64,000 nucleotides of DNA from positions 147,260 through 211,259 of the forward strand of contig NZ_JAUSVS010000009.1 in the NCBI RefSeq assembly GCF_030814835.1. The letters run 5' to 3'. This DNA is from Caulobacter ginsengisoli (lineage in GTDB: Bacteria > Pseudomonadota > Alphaproteobacteria > Caulobacterales > Caulobacteraceae). The position numbers and the translations under genes are program-made. Position 1 is the first letter of the stretch, and every line of letters begins with the position of its first letter. The notes under the pieces were generated by a model. The model did no database searches. It was not told the origin of the DNA and saw nothing but the letters and a program-made list of their open reading frames with translations. This document shows, one piece after another, positions 31,304-39,698 of this stretch.

Positions 31304-31510
31304 TTAAGCCAACATATCCAGCAGAGTCCCGGTCATCTCGTCGGCCGCCTTGATGACGGCGAGGTTGGCCTTGAAGTCGGTCTTGGCCTGGACCTGTTCG
31401 ACGACTTCGCGGCCAAGGTCGGCGTCCGGCGCGACCATGCGCACGGCGCTGGCGGTGAACCGGTCGGTGGCGCGGGTCAAGCCGGCGCTGGCGATGGAGA
31501 GGGCGTCCAT
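31304..31510 (-). CDS. Small flagellar rod/hook C-terminal-like protein
   Basis: 68 residues. Begins MDALSIASAGLTRATDRFTASA, the pattern at the start of FlgB/FlgC/FlgE-type axial proteins, and ends in DLGREVVEQVQAKTDFKANLAVIKAADEMTGTLLDMLA, which resembles the C-terminal FlgBB_rod_C helix that closes flagellar rod proteins. The central domain is absent, so it looks like a rod protein shortened to its coiled-coil ends. It lies far from the flagellar operon of this window. The ATG at 31510 is preferred because it starts the motif directly. Confidence 0.6.
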   Translation of the reverse strand: MDALSIASAGLTRATDRFTASAVRMVAPDADLGREVVEQVQAKTDFKANLAVIKAADEMTGTLLDMLA

Positions 31511-31561
31511 GCGGTCAGACTGAACCCTCGCCCTTAAGCCATCGCGACCAAGCATGGTGAA

Positions 31562-32182
31562 TCAGGGCGCGGAATAGACCCCGATCGCCTCGCCGCTGGC
31601 CAGGACATGCCCCTTCATCGCGGCCACGACGCCGCTGCGGCCGGCGGTGGGCGGCAGGTTGAGGACAGTGTCCAGGGCGAAGACCTGGAAGTGGTAGTGA
31701 TGGTCGCCCGTCCCCTTCGGCGGCTTGGGCCCGAACCAGCCGAGGCCGAGGCCGCTGTTGAAGCCCTGCTTCATCCCCGGCGGAGCGGTGGCGGCGGTCA
31801 GGCCCTCGGGCAGGCTGCGGGTCTTGGCCGGCAGGTTCCAGGCCAGCCAGTGGACGAAGGGCTCGGGCCGGTTGGCGTCGGGATCCTCGACGATCACCAC
31901 CCAGCTCTGCACCCCGCCGGTGGAGCCCCAGGCCAGGGGCGGGGAGAGGTTGTCATGATAGCCGCTGTTGCGGTCCGCCAGCCGCTGGCCGGCCCCGAGG
32001 GCGGTGCTGCTGACCGGCAGGGGGATGGCCGACAGGGCCGGGGCAAGGTTCAGCGCCAGCGGCTTGGCCGGCTTGATGACCTGGACGGGCGGCGGGGCCG
32101 GCGGGACGGCGGCGGTCGCGGCGGGCTTGCCGCAGGCCGCCAGGGCGACGGCGATGGTGAGCAGGAGAGGGGCTTTGAGCAT
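31562..32182 (-). CDS. PEBP family (YbhB/YbcL) lipoprotein
   Basis: 206 residues. A lipoprotein signal with lipobox L-A-A-C (ALAACGK) is followed by a proline-rich linker and a phosphatidylethanolamine-binding-protein-like domain: NSGYHDNLSPPLAW, VVIVEDPDANRPEPFVHWLAWNLP and GHVLASGEAIGVY. The DPDAN/HW pair forms the conserved anion-binding pocket. Bacterial homologues (YbhB) have unclear function; membrane anchoring here is inferred. The ATG at 32182 is chosen because it starts the signal. Confidence 0.88.
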   Translation of the reverse strand: MLKAPLLLTIAVALAACGKPAATAAVPPAPPPVQVIKPAKPLALNLAPALSAIPLPVSSTALGAGQRLADRNSGYHDNLSPPLAWGSTGGVQSWVVIVEDPDANRPEPFVHWLAWNLPAKTRSLPEGLTAATAPPGMKQGFNSGLGLGWFGPKPPKGTGDHHYHFQVFALDTVLNLPPTAGRSGVVAAMKGHVLASGEAIGVYSAP

Positions 32183-32327
32183 GGGGTTTCTCCATCGACC
32201 CGACCCTGCAACAGCGGGCCAGTAACGGGCGGGTTCCTCGCCAAACACGCGACCTAAGTTGACGTGAGAGGCTCGGCAAGCCAGCTTCCGGTCCCAAGAC
32301 CATAAGACCACTGGGGGAAGGGGCCCT

Positions 32328-33014
32328 ATGAACCCGATTTCTTTGCTGCTGCGGCTGGGGGCCCTGATCCCCGTTATCTATTACGGTGTGATCGTCTGGG
32401 GCGCGCTGACCACGCCCGGCTTCAACTACATGGCCCAATCCTTCGATGAACTGGGCAAGGCCGGCGCCCCGACCGCCAAGATCTTCGCCGACGCCATGAT
32501 CGCCGTCGGCGGCCTGGCCGTGCTGCTGGCCCTGACGGGCCTGCTGGCCATGCGCCGGCTGGGGGCCGGCATGCTGTCGGCCATCCTGGCCAGCCTGTGC
32601 ATCGCCGGCTGGGGCGTGTGGATGATCATGGGGGGGCTGCATTCCACCACCGATCCCAAGCTGATGCAGGCCATGGGCCTGGCCATCCACGCCGCCCCGC
32701 TGTTCCTGCTCTGGGCGCTGGGCGGACGCAGCGACGTCAGCGGCTTCAAGGGCCTGCTCACCCTCTCCTTCCTGGCGGGCCTGGCCCTGCTGGCGGTGAT
32801 GATGAACTGGATCCCGCAGGTCGCCGCCATGCTGAAACAGACGGTCGGGCCCATCGTCACGGCCGACAAGGCCGGCCTGTGGCAGTTCGCCTACTCGCTG
32901 ACCATCGTGCCGTGGCTGGGCCTGATGGGCCTGGCCCTGGCCGGCAGCCTGGACGCCCGCGCCCGCCGCGCGGCCAACCTGAGCCGCACCAGCGTCACCA
33001 CCTTCTCGGACTGA
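32328..33014 (+). CDS. Hypothetical six-helix membrane protein
   Basis: 228 residues with six long hydrophobic segments (about residues 5-25, 45-70, 78-100, 118-135, 143-165 and 185-205) and few charged residues outside the loops. No family is recognised with confidence. GGGGGAAGGGGCC precedes the ATG. It ends with a good terminator and faces the collagen-like gene tail to tail. Confidence 0.65.
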   Translation: MNPISLLLRLGALIPVIYYGVIVWGALTTPGFNYMAQSFDELGKAGAPTAKIFADAMIAVGGLAVLLALTGLLAMRRLGAGMLSAILASLCIAGWGVWMIMGGLHSTTDPKLMQAMGLAIHAAPLFLLWALGGRSDVSGFKGLLTLSFLAGLALLAVMMNWIPQVAAMLKQTVGPIVTADKAGLWQFAYSLTIVPWLGLMGLALAGSLDARARRAANLSRTSVTTFSD

Positions 33015-33034
33015 CACCCACTGCAAAACGATCA

Positions 33035-33068
33035 GGGCCCCGGAGCGTCGCCGCTCCGGGGCCCTTTT
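33035..33068 (+). terminator. Strong rho-independent terminator
   Basis: Perfect 13-bp stem with arms GGGCCCCGGAGCG and CGCTCCGGGGCCC, TCGC loop and TTTT tail, 20 bp after the stop of the preceding membrane protein. It lies between convergent genes and probably stops transcription from both. Confidence 0.9.
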
Positions 33069-33088
33069 CGTAGGCTAGTCCCTGGGGA

Positions 33089-33850
33089 CTACTGCCAGGT
33101 GGTGTAGCCCAGCTGCAGAACCTTGGGGTAGCCGGCGTTGATGCCGTTGACCCGGAACTGGCTGATGCGGCCGCTGTTCAGCTTCATGCAGATGTAGCTG
33201 CCGACCGGGACCGCGTAGAGCGGGACCTGGGCGGTGGTGTAGCTGGCCACCGAGCAGCCGGCGAAGCCGCGGTTGCTGCGGTCGCCCACCGCGATCTTGG
33301 CCCCGTTGATCGGCGCCAGATACATGTGGGTCGGATCCACGGCGTGGAACCACAGGTCCGCCCCGGCCGCGCCAACGTTGCCGTTGTCGAAATTGACCTG
33401 GTAGGTCTGCTGCAGGGTCACCGGACCGGTGGAGAAGGTGACGGGAACCGGAACCGGAATCGGAGGCCAACCGCCGCCGGGGCCGCCCGGACCGCCAGGC
33501 CCACCCGGACCGCCGGGGCCACCCGGGCCAGGCCAGCCCGGGAAGTGGCAGCTGAAGCCGCCGGGCCGCGAGGTGCAGACCTGTCCCGGAGGGGCGTTGC
33601 GCTGGATCGAACCGGCGGCGCCGTAGCGGCACTGCAGGGCCGGCGTTCCGCCGATATTGATGACCTGCGTATCGCTGAGCGACTCGACGATGGGGGTGTT
33701 CCACCAGCCGCCGGGCAGCGGGGTGGTGATCTCGCGCCGGACCTGGCTGGCCGGGCAGTTGATTTCGGTGGCGCTGGCCGTGGCCGGCGCGGCGAGAGCC
33801 AGAAGGCCGGCGATGCCGGCCCCCGACAGAAGAAGCGACGTCTTGTTCAT
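33089..33850 (-). CDS. Secreted protein with Gly-Pro repeat linker
   Basis: 253 residues. Signal peptide ends near ASA-TE. A disulphide-rich N-terminal half (NCPASQV...CRYG...CTSRP...CHF) is joined to a C-terminal domain by a collagen-like linker of repeated GGP/GPG units (residues about 105-125) and a proline-valine stretch. The C-terminal domain has a C-x(n)-C pair (FAGCSV, YICMK). Unrecognised family; secreted or surface exposed. The linker DNA is a run of repeated nine-base units, so the length may vary between strains. Confidence 0.7.
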   Translation of the reverse strand: MNKTSLLLSGAGIAGLLALAAPATASATEINCPASQVRREITTPLPGGWWNTPIVESLSDTQVINIGGTPALQCRYGAAGSIQRNAPPGQVCTSRPGGFSCHFPGWPGPGGPGGPGGPGGPGGPGGGWPPIPVPVPVTFSTGPVTLQQTYQVNFDNGNVGAAGADLWFHAVDPTHMYLAPINGAKIAVGDRSNRGFAGCSVASYTTAQVPLYAVPVGSYICMKLNSGRISQFRVNGINAGYPKVLQLGYTTWQ

Positions 33851-34023
33851 TTACAGCCTCCCTGGGTTTGAGTTGGCGGGACCGGTGTTGGCCCGTCGCA
33901 ATCAGATAACAGGGGTCTCGATGAACGGCGCCTGAGCGCGAATATCGGATTTGTTCAGGCGAATTTTCAGCGGACCGATACTGGTCCACACTGACGCCCC
34001 GACCGGCGTGTGGAGCAGCCAGC

Positions 34024-34404
34024 ATGATCCGATACGAGCGCAAAGGCGAGCCCCTGGCCTCGCGCGGCGTCTTCCTGATGCGGCTGGTGGGGAACGGCGT
34101 CGTCTCCCTGATCATCATCGGGGTGTCGGTGGTCGGCGGCATGGCCGGCTATCACTACACCGAACACATGAGCTGGCTGGACGCCTTCGCCAACGCCGCG
34201 ATGATCGCCTCGGGGATGGGCCCGCTGGCCCCGCTGGAGACGGTGGCCGGCAAGTGGTTCGCGGGGATGTACGCCCTCTACAGCGGCCTGGTGCTGGTGG
34301 GCGCCTCGGGCCTGGTCCTGGCCCCGATTCTCCATCGGGTGATGCACAGCCTGCACGTCGCCGATGACGATGACGACAAGCCGGAGCCGCGTAAATTGCA
34401 CTAG
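34024..34404 (+). CDS. Conserved membrane protein, 126 aa
   Basis: Three hydrophobic segments (VGNGVVSLIIIGVSVVGGMAGY, a middle NAAMIASGMGPLAPLE that may be a re-entrant pore-like loop, and YALYSGLVLVGASGLVLAPIL), followed by an acidic C-terminal tail with a run of aspartates. The pore-like loop between two helices resembles a two-helix ion channel (inference, not shown). It converges on the 2OG oxygenase gene without a gap. Confidence 0.65.
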   Translation: MIRYERKGEPLASRGVFLMRLVGNGVVSLIIIGVSVVGGMAGYHYTEHMSWLDAFANAAMIASGMGPLAPLETVAGKWFAGMYALYSGLVLVGASGLVLAPILHRVMHSLHVADDDDDKPEPRKLH

Positions 34405-35013
34405 CTACCGCCAGGCGTAGTTGAAGCTGACCGACACCCGTTCGGACCGCGCGCCGTTAGCCGGCACCTCGTGGCGCAGCCAGCTCTCCCACATCAGCAC
34501 CGTGCCCGCTTCCGGCGTCACATAGACGAAGGACTGGCTGTCCTCCGGCGCGTCCGTCTTGCGATTCGGGGCCGCCATCATCAGCGGCAGGCGGGGGTCT
34601 TCCAGCCTGAGGGCGGAGGCCCTGGGCGGGACTTCCAGGTAGAGGGTCCCGCTCAGCACGCTGTGGGGGTGGATGTGGCCGCTGTGGAAGCCGCCGGGCT
34701 TGAGGACATTGACCCACAGGCTGTCGAGGGTGAGGGGCCGGCCCTTGAGGTCCATGGCCAGCGCCTCGGCGAAGGCGGCGGCGTGGCGGTCCAGCTTGCG
34801 CTTGAGCCGGCCAAAGGCGGTCATCCGCTTGGGCAGGTCGTCCAGCGAGGCGTAGGAGGTGTAGCCGGGGTAGCGGTTGGCCTTGCACCAGGCCTGGCCG
34901 GCCGTGTCCTCGCCGGCCAGCAGGGCGGTGGCGTCCAGCAGGTCCTCCAGCAGGGCCTCGTCGCCGAGCTGGTCTTCATAGAGGCGGGTGACGAAGAGGG
35001 AGCGAAGGGCCAT
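34405..35013 (-). CDS. 2OG-Fe(II) oxygenase family protein (TIGR02466-like)
   Basis: 202 residues. The iron ligands are read as H-x-H in the block HSGHIHPHSVLSG, and a second His in RHEVP followed by the Arg in RSERVSVSFNYAW that would bind 2-oxoglutarate. The NVLKPGGFHSGHIHPHS...YLEVPP layout matches TIGR02466. Substrate unknown. The gene ends at the carboxylesterase stop side: its start (35013) lies 5 bp from that gene's stop, so the two could be co-transcribed. Confidence 0.85.
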   Translation of the reverse strand: MALRSLFVTRLYEDQLGDEALLEDLLDATALLAGEDTAGQAWCKANRYPGYTSYASLDDLPKRMTAFGRLKRKLDRHAAAFAEALAMDLKGRPLTLDSLWVNVLKPGGFHSGHIHPHSVLSGTLYLEVPPRASALRLEDPRLPLMMAAPNRKTDAPEDSQSFVYVTPEAGTVLMWESWLRHEVPANGARSERVSVSFNYAWR

Positions 35014-35018
35014 GCCCC

Positions 35019-36659
35019 TCAGGTAACCGCCCGCCGCGTCGCTGCATAGGGATCGTCGACCACGCGGCTGGTCAGGTTGAACACCATGGTCGCCCGCTTT
35101 TCGGCGTCATAGGCCGGCCAGGCGGGCAGCAGGCTGTTGTTGGGATCGCCCGTCCTGGCGAAGGCCAGCCAGGCGGCGCTCATCTGCTTGGCCAGCACCT
35201 GCGGCGCGGGGCCCTCGCCGACCAGGACCCGCGCCTTGTCGACATTGTCGAAGACCAGCGGGATTTCCAGGGTGTGGGGCGACTTGAACGGGCCGACCGG
35301 GGTCTCCCATTCCAGCAGGTAGGCGTAGGCCGGGGCGCGGTGCTGGTCGGCCTTGCGGGTGGCGATCTGCACAGAGCCGGCGAACATCCGGCCATAGGTG
35401 ATCAGGTTGGCGGCCAGATAGGTGGGCGAATAGTCGGGGAAGTCGGCCTTCAGCGCCGCCACCACGGCCATGGCCTTGTCGCCGAACAGGTTCTTGGCCT
35501 GGGTCATCAGGCCCGCCTCGTCCAGCCTGCCGAACCAGGGGGCCGAGGCCAGGAACAGGGTCATCTCGTCCTTGTTGATGCCGATCATCACCGGCACGTT
35601 GGCGCTGATCGCCGGGGCCTTGGGATCCCAGGGCTGGGCGGGCAGGATGTCGCCATCGACCACGGGGGAGAACCCCGAGCGGTCGAAGCCGGCGCCCGGC
35701 TGCTTGGCCTCGGCCTTGTAGGCGGCGGCGATGATCTGCTGATAGGGCAGGGCGCGCAGGGCCGCGACATCGCCCTCGGCGACGCCTAGCTCGGCCAGCA
35801 GGTCCTTGCGCAGATTGGCCGCCCGCTCGGCCGGCACGGCGCGCACGCCGGGGCCGCTCTCGATGATCGCCTTATGGAACAGGCCCTTGGCGGCCGGCAT
35901 GGCCAGCAGGTAGCTGACCTTGGCCCCGCCGCCGCTCTCGCCGAAGATGGTGACGTTGCCGGGATCGCCGCCAAACAGAGCGATATTGTCCCGCACCCAA
36001 CTGAGCGCCATGACGATGTCGAGCATGCCGGCATTGCCGCTGCCCTTGACGCCCGGCAGGTCGAGATAGCCGAAGACGTTGAGGCGGTGGTTGAGGCTCA
36101 CCACCACCACGTCGCCACGACCGGCCAAGTTGGTCCCGTCATAGATCGGCCAGGCCCCTGAGCCGTAGGCGAAGCCGCCGCCGTGCAGCCAGACCATGAC
36201 CGGACGCTTGCGCTGCTTGCTCGCATCCGGCGTCCAGACGTTCAGGTAGAGGCAGTCCTCGCTCTGCGCGGCGACCTCGGCGGCGGTGGGGAAGATGGTC
36301 TGCAGCGCCTTGCCCAGCTCGCTGGTCGGGGCGGCGGCCGAGGGGCTGGGCATCTGGATGGCCGGCGCGCCGAACTTGACGGCTTGGAGGCGTCCAGACC
36401 AGCCCGCCTTGGGGACAGGCGGCGCAAAGCGGCGGTCGCCCGTCGGGGGCTCGGCATAGGGAATGCCCTCGAAAACCTGGACGGAAACGCCGGGTTCAGG
36501 GCCGTTGACGCCGCCGAGGATCGTCCCCTTCGGCGTGATGACCTGAGCCATTGGGGGCGCAGTTCGCGCGCGGGCGACCGTCGGACCCAGAAGCCCAACG
36601 CCTAGCGACGCGCCCAGGCCCAGCAGATGGCGGCGGTCGAACGCTGTGGTGTCGGTCAT
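35019..36659 (-). CDS. Type B carboxylesterase, Tat-exported
   Basis: 546 residues. A twin-arginine signal (DRRHLLGLGASLG, cleavage after ARA) exports it folded. The esterase core contains EDCLYLNVWTP, the nucleophile Ser in FGESGGGAKVS, a Glu about 100 residues later and the catalytic His in SPHTLEIPLVF. Family members hydrolyse esters, including xenobiotics. The ATG at 36659 is chosen to begin the Tat signal; the open frame extends 31 codons upstream without sense. The downstream 2OG oxygenase starts 5 bp after its stop. Confidence 0.95.
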   Translation of the reverse strand: MTDTTAFDRRHLLGLGASLGVGLLGPTVARARTAPPMAQVITPKGTILGGVNGPEPGVSVQVFEGIPYAEPPTGDRRFAPPVPKAGWSGRLQAVKFGAPAIQMPSPSAAAPTSELGKALQTIFPTAAEVAAQSEDCLYLNVWTPDASKQRKRPVMVWLHGGGFAYGSGAWPIYDGTNLAGRGDVVVVSLNHRLNVFGYLDLPGVKGSGNAGMLDIVMALSWVRDNIALFGGDPGNVTIFGESGGGAKVSYLLAMPAAKGLFHKAIIESGPGVRAVPAERAANLRKDLLAELGVAEGDVAALRALPYQQIIAAAYKAEAKQPGAGFDRSGFSPVVDGDILPAQPWDPKAPAISANVPVMIGINKDEMTLFLASAPWFGRLDEAGLMTQAKNLFGDKAMAVVAALKADFPDYSPTYLAANLITYGRMFAGSVQIATRKADQHRAPAYAYLLEWETPVGPFKSPHTLEIPLVFDNVDKARVLVGEGPAPQVLAKQMSAAWLAFARTGDPNNSLLPAWPAYDAEKRATMVFNLTSRVVDDPYAATRRAVT

Positions 36660-36818
36660 GCTCGCCTCCGCCCCAAATCGGTGGAAAGTCTTCGAAACCA
36701 CGGTATCCCCCGGCGCCCCCTTCGTCGAGAATTCTCGCCTGCCAGCCGACAAGGGCCCTTTCGCTTCCCGCCTGAACGGCGATAACTTGCCGGCAACAAA
36801 ATCCGGGAGGGACTAAGC

Positions 36819-37913
36819 ATGAAGGCCGCCGTTCTGCGCGAAGTGGGCAAGCCGCTTCAGATCGAGGACGTCAAGATCGGCAAGCCCGGTCCCCACGAGG
36901 TGCTGATCCGCACGGCCGCCGCCGGGGTCTGCCACTCGGACCTGCACTTCGTCGAAGGCAAGTATCCCTTCCCGCTACCGGCCGTGCTGGGCCACGAGAG
37001 CGCCGGGGTCGTCGAGCAGGTCGGCTCGGAAGTGCGCACCGTCAAGGTGGGCGACCATGTCATCACCTGCCTGTCGGCCTATTGCGGCCACTGCGAGGTC
37101 TGCCTGACGGGCCATATGAGCCTCTGCACCAGTCCCGACACCAAGCGGGGCAAGGGCGATGAGCCGCGCCTGTTCCGCGAGGACGCCGGCGCCTCGACGA
37201 TGAACCAGTTCCTGAACCTGTCGTCCTTCGCCGAGCAGATGCTGATCCACGAGCATGCCTGCGTGGCCATCCGCCGCGACATGCCGCTGGACGTGGCGGC
37301 CCTGATCGGCTGCTCGGTGACCACGGGCGTGGGCGCGGTGATCCACACCAGCAATGTGCGGGCCGGCGAGACCGTGGCGGTCATCGGCTGCGGCGGGGTG
37401 GGCCTGGCGGCGATCAACGGCGCGGCCATCGCGGGCGCGGGGCGGATCATCGCCATCGACCGGATCGGCTCCAAGCTGAACCTGGCCAAGCATTTCGGCG
37501 CCACCGACGTCATCGACGCCTCGGCCGACGATCCGGTCAAGGCGGTCATGGACCTGACCGGCGGCGGCGTGCACCACAGCTTCGAGGCCATCGGCCTGAA
37601 ACAGACCGCCGAGCAGGCCTTCCGCATGCTGCGCCGGGGCGGCACGGCCAACATCATCGGCATGATCCCGGTCGGCACGACGATCGAGCTGCATGGCGCC
37701 GACTTCCTGGGCGAAAAGCGCATCCAGGGCAGCCTGATGGGCTCCAACCGCTTCCCGGTCGACATGCCGCGGTTCGTGGACTTCTACATGTCGGGCAAGC
37801 TGAAGCTCGACGAGATGATCAGCCGCCGTATTCCGCTCACCGGCGTCAACGAGGCGCTGGAGGAACTGAAGACCGGCGAACTGGCCCGCTCGGTCATCGT
37901 CTTCGATCACTAA
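36819..37913 (+). CDS. Zinc-dependent alcohol dehydrogenase (class III-like)
   Basis: 364 residues. Catalytic zinc ligands: Cys in GVCHSD, His in GHESAG and Cys in IGCSVTTG; structural zinc lobe C-G-H-C-E-V-C-(x6)-C. NAD-binding fold begins VIGCGGVGLAAING and a following IDR acid suggests NAD preference. GGGAGGGACT precedes the ATG. The gene is followed 82 bp later by the GbsR regulator; a hairpin stands between them. Substrate not established. Confidence 0.95.
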   Translation: MKAAVLREVGKPLQIEDVKIGKPGPHEVLIRTAAAGVCHSDLHFVEGKYPFPLPAVLGHESAGVVEQVGSEVRTVKVGDHVITCLSAYCGHCEVCLTGHMSLCTSPDTKRGKGDEPRLFREDAGASTMNQFLNLSSFAEQMLIHEHACVAIRRDMPLDVAALIGCSVTTGVGAVIHTSNVRAGETVAVIGCGGVGLAAINGAAIAGAGRIIAIDRIGSKLNLAKHFGATDVIDASADDPVKAVMDLTGGGVHHSFEAIGLKQTAEQAFRMLRRGGTANIIGMIPVGTTIELHGADFLGEKRIQGSLMGSNRFPVDMPRFVDFYMSGKLKLDEMISRRIPLTGVNEALEELKTGELARSVIVFDH

Positions 37914-37923
37914 CATCAGCGCG

Positions 37924-37946
37924 CCCGGCCCCGATCAGGGGCCGGG
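37924..37946 (+). terminator. Hairpin after the alcohol dehydrogenase gene
   Basis: A perfect 9-bp stem (CCCGGCCCC and GGGGCCGGG, GATCA loop) follows the alcohol dehydrogenase stop at once. The T run after it is poor (TCTG), so termination may be partial. Confidence 0.55.
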
Positions 37947-37988
37947 TCTGCCGCCACGCCTTGACAGCGACGAGTGATCGGCGGCTAA

Positions 37989-38004
37989 TTCTGTCATGAC
38001 AGAA
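37989..38004. promoter_or_regulatory. GbsR-type operator overlapping its own start codon
   Basis: Perfect 16-bp palindrome TTCTGTCATGACAGAA; the ATG in its middle is the start codon of the GbsR/MarR regulator. The same TTCTGT-N4-ACAGAA layout recurs at 38607-38622 in front of the next gene. Placement implies autoregulation by occlusion of the ribosome site or promoter. Confidence 0.75.
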
Positions 38005-38583
38005 ATAACCGATCAGGCGCGCAAGCTGCCTCCCGCCGTGGAGGAGATCGTCCTGCGCTGGGGCGATCTTGGCGGCCAATGGGGGGTCAACCGGTCTGTC
38101 GCCCAGATCCAGGCCCTGCTGTTCCTGAGCGATTCCCCGCTCACCGCCGAGGAAATCTCCGAGACCCTGGGCATGGCGCGTTCGAACGTGTCGAACAGCC
38201 TCAAGGAACTGATGGCCTGGAAGCTGATCCACCGCACGCCTGTCCTGGGCGACCGGCGCGATCATTACGTGGCCGAGACCGATCTCTGGCAGATGGCCAC
38301 CAAGGTGGCCCAGGGCCGCAAGGCGCGGGAGATCGATCCGATGGTCGCCGCGATCAAGGACGCCATGGCGCATCTGGAAGACAACAGCGCGGGCGTCAGC
38401 CCCCAGGTGAAGAGCCGCCTGCGCAACATGCATGAATTCGTGACCACCGTGGACAGCTGGTACCAGCAGATGCTGCAGGTGCCGCCCGAGGTCCTGATGC
38501 GGCTGATCCGCATGGGCGCCAAGGTGGTGGGCCTGCTGAACCTGGTCAGCGGTAAGCCGCGTGGGGGCGGCGAGGCCGACTGA
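37996..38583 (+). CDS. GbsR/MarR-family transcriptional regulator
   Basis: 195 residues. GbsR family proteins are dimeric winged-helix repressors. The helix-turn-helix is read as SDSPLTAEEISETLGMARSNVSNSLKELMAW with a wing LIHRTPVLGDRRDHY. N-terminal FVRWGDLGGQWG-like block (LRWGDLGGQWGVN) is typical. It is flanked by two perfect palindromes of the same layout, one in its own start and one before the downstream gene. Confidence 0.9.
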   Translation: MTEITDQARKLPPAVEEIVLRWGDLGGQWGVNRSVAQIQALLFLSDSPLTAEEISETLGMARSNVSNSLKELMAWKLIHRTPVLGDRRDHYVAETDLWQMATKVAQGRKAREIDPMVAAIKDAMAHLEDNSAGVSPQVKSRLRNMHEFVTTVDSWYQQMLQVPPEVLMRLIRMGAKVVGLLNLVSGKPRGGGEAD

Positions 38584-38606
38584 CGGCAAAAAATTTCGCC
38601 ATTTAT

Positions 38607-38622
38607 TTCTGTAATTACAGAA
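38607..38622. promoter_or_regulatory. Second GbsR-type operator before the SRPBCC membrane gene
   Basis: Perfect 16-bp palindrome TTCTGTAATTACAGAA, 23 bp after the regulator stop and 32 bp before the next gene. It shares the arms TTCTGT/ACAGAA with the palindrome at 37989-38004 and differs only in the central four bases, so both are likely targets of the adjacent regulator. Confidence 0.75.
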
Positions 38623-38653
38623 TTGCCCGTTTGAAGTGACTGAGGGGAACAGG

Positions 38654-39655
38654 ATGCAACAAGACACACGGCCCACCAGGACGCCCAGGCGCCGCCCGAC
38701 CGGGCGTCTTCTCTCGGCCTTCGCCCTGGCCCTTGCGATTGCCCTCAGCACCTACCTGCTGCTCAATTTTTCCAGTTCCGCGAGCGCCTGGCTGGCCAGC
38801 TTCTGGTTCCTGGCCATGCTGCCCGCCATGCTCTGCGCGCTGATCTGCTATTTCGGCGATCCGGACCAGAAACGGGGAGACGCTTTCTACTGGCTGGTTC
38901 CGGTGGTGCTGATTGGGCTCGTCGATGTGGGCTCGGCCCTGGTCCTGCATGAGGGTGTCATCTGCCTGCTGATGATTTCTCCCATCTGGATCGCCTTTGG
39001 ATGGATCGGCGCCTTCCTGATGCGGGGGCAGCGCCGACGCGGGACAGGCCGCAACACGTTGCAGTCCAGCCTGCTGATCATCCCGCTGATCGCCGGCCTG
39101 GCGGAGGCGCAGATTCCGCGTCCGAGCGAGCAGGTCGAACTGACCCGCAGCATCCTGATCCAGGCCACGCCCGACGAGATCTGGCCTTATGCGGTTTCCA
39201 ACCCCTCGATCAGTCCGCGTGAGGGACGCTGGACCATCACCCACAACATTATCGGCCTGGCCCGTCCGCGCGCCACCGTCATGGCCGGCGCCGGCGTTGG
39301 CGCGGTGCGTACCGCCTACTGGGGCGACAACATCAATTTCGAGGAGCGGATCACCCAATGGGCGCCCGGCCGCCGGCTCGGCTGGCGCTTCCGCTTTTCC
39401 AACAGCTCGCTGCAGGACTACACCGACAAGCACATCTCGCCCGATGGCGAGTTTCTGAAGGTGGAGTCCGGCGACTACACGATCCGTCGGATCTCGGCGG
39501 ACACCAGCGAACTGACCCTTCGCACCCGCTATTTCGCCAGGACCCACGTCAACCTCTACGCCCGGCTATGGGGCGAGCTGCTGCTGGGGGATACCGAGGA
39601 CAACATCCTGACGATCATCAAGAACCGGTCAGAGGCGGCGCATCGAAGGGGCTAG
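38654..39655 (+). CDS. Membrane protein with C-terminal SRPBCC-type domain
   Basis: 333 residues. The N-terminal half has four transmembrane segments with an arginine-rich start; the C-terminal half (from residue about 155, ILIQATPDEIWPYAVS) matches the START/SRPBCC ligand-binding domain pattern (A-x-P-D-x-I-W). Domain combination suggests binding of a lipid or hydrophobic ligand at the membrane. The ATG at 38654 has GAGGGGAACAGG upstream; a GTG 18 bp earlier is possible but weaker. Likely under control of the upstream GbsR regulator. Confidence 0.78.
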   Translation: MQQDTRPTRTPRRRPTGRLLSAFALALAIALSTYLLLNFSSSASAWLASFWFLAMLPAMLCALICYFGDPDQKRGDAFYWLVPVVLIGLVDVGSALVLHEGVICLLMISPIWIAFGWIGAFLMRGQRRRGTGRNTLQSSLLIIPLIAGLAEAQIPRPSEQVELTRSILIQATPDEIWPYAVSNPSISPREGRWTITHNIIGLARPRATVMAGAGVGAVRTAYWGDNINFEERITQWAPGRRLGWRFRFSNSSLQDYTDKHISPDGEFLKVESGDYTIRRISADTSELTLRTRYFARTHVNLYARLWGELLLGDTEDNILTIIKNRSEAAHRRG

Positions 39656-39685
39656 GGGCTAGGGGCTAGCTAATCCCTAATCCCT
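39647..39685. repeat. Heptamer tandem repeat and imperfect inverted repeat
   Basis: Three tandem copies of AGGGGCT (39647-39667) end the upstream gene and its trailer. From 39654 the 16-bp arm starting AGGGGCTAGGGG pairs with the adjacent complementary arm to 39685 (CTAATCCCTAATCCCT) with internal mismatches. It lies between convergent genes and could act as a weak bidirectional terminator. Confidence 0.5.
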
Positions 39686-39698
39686 GGTCCCTCTTCTG

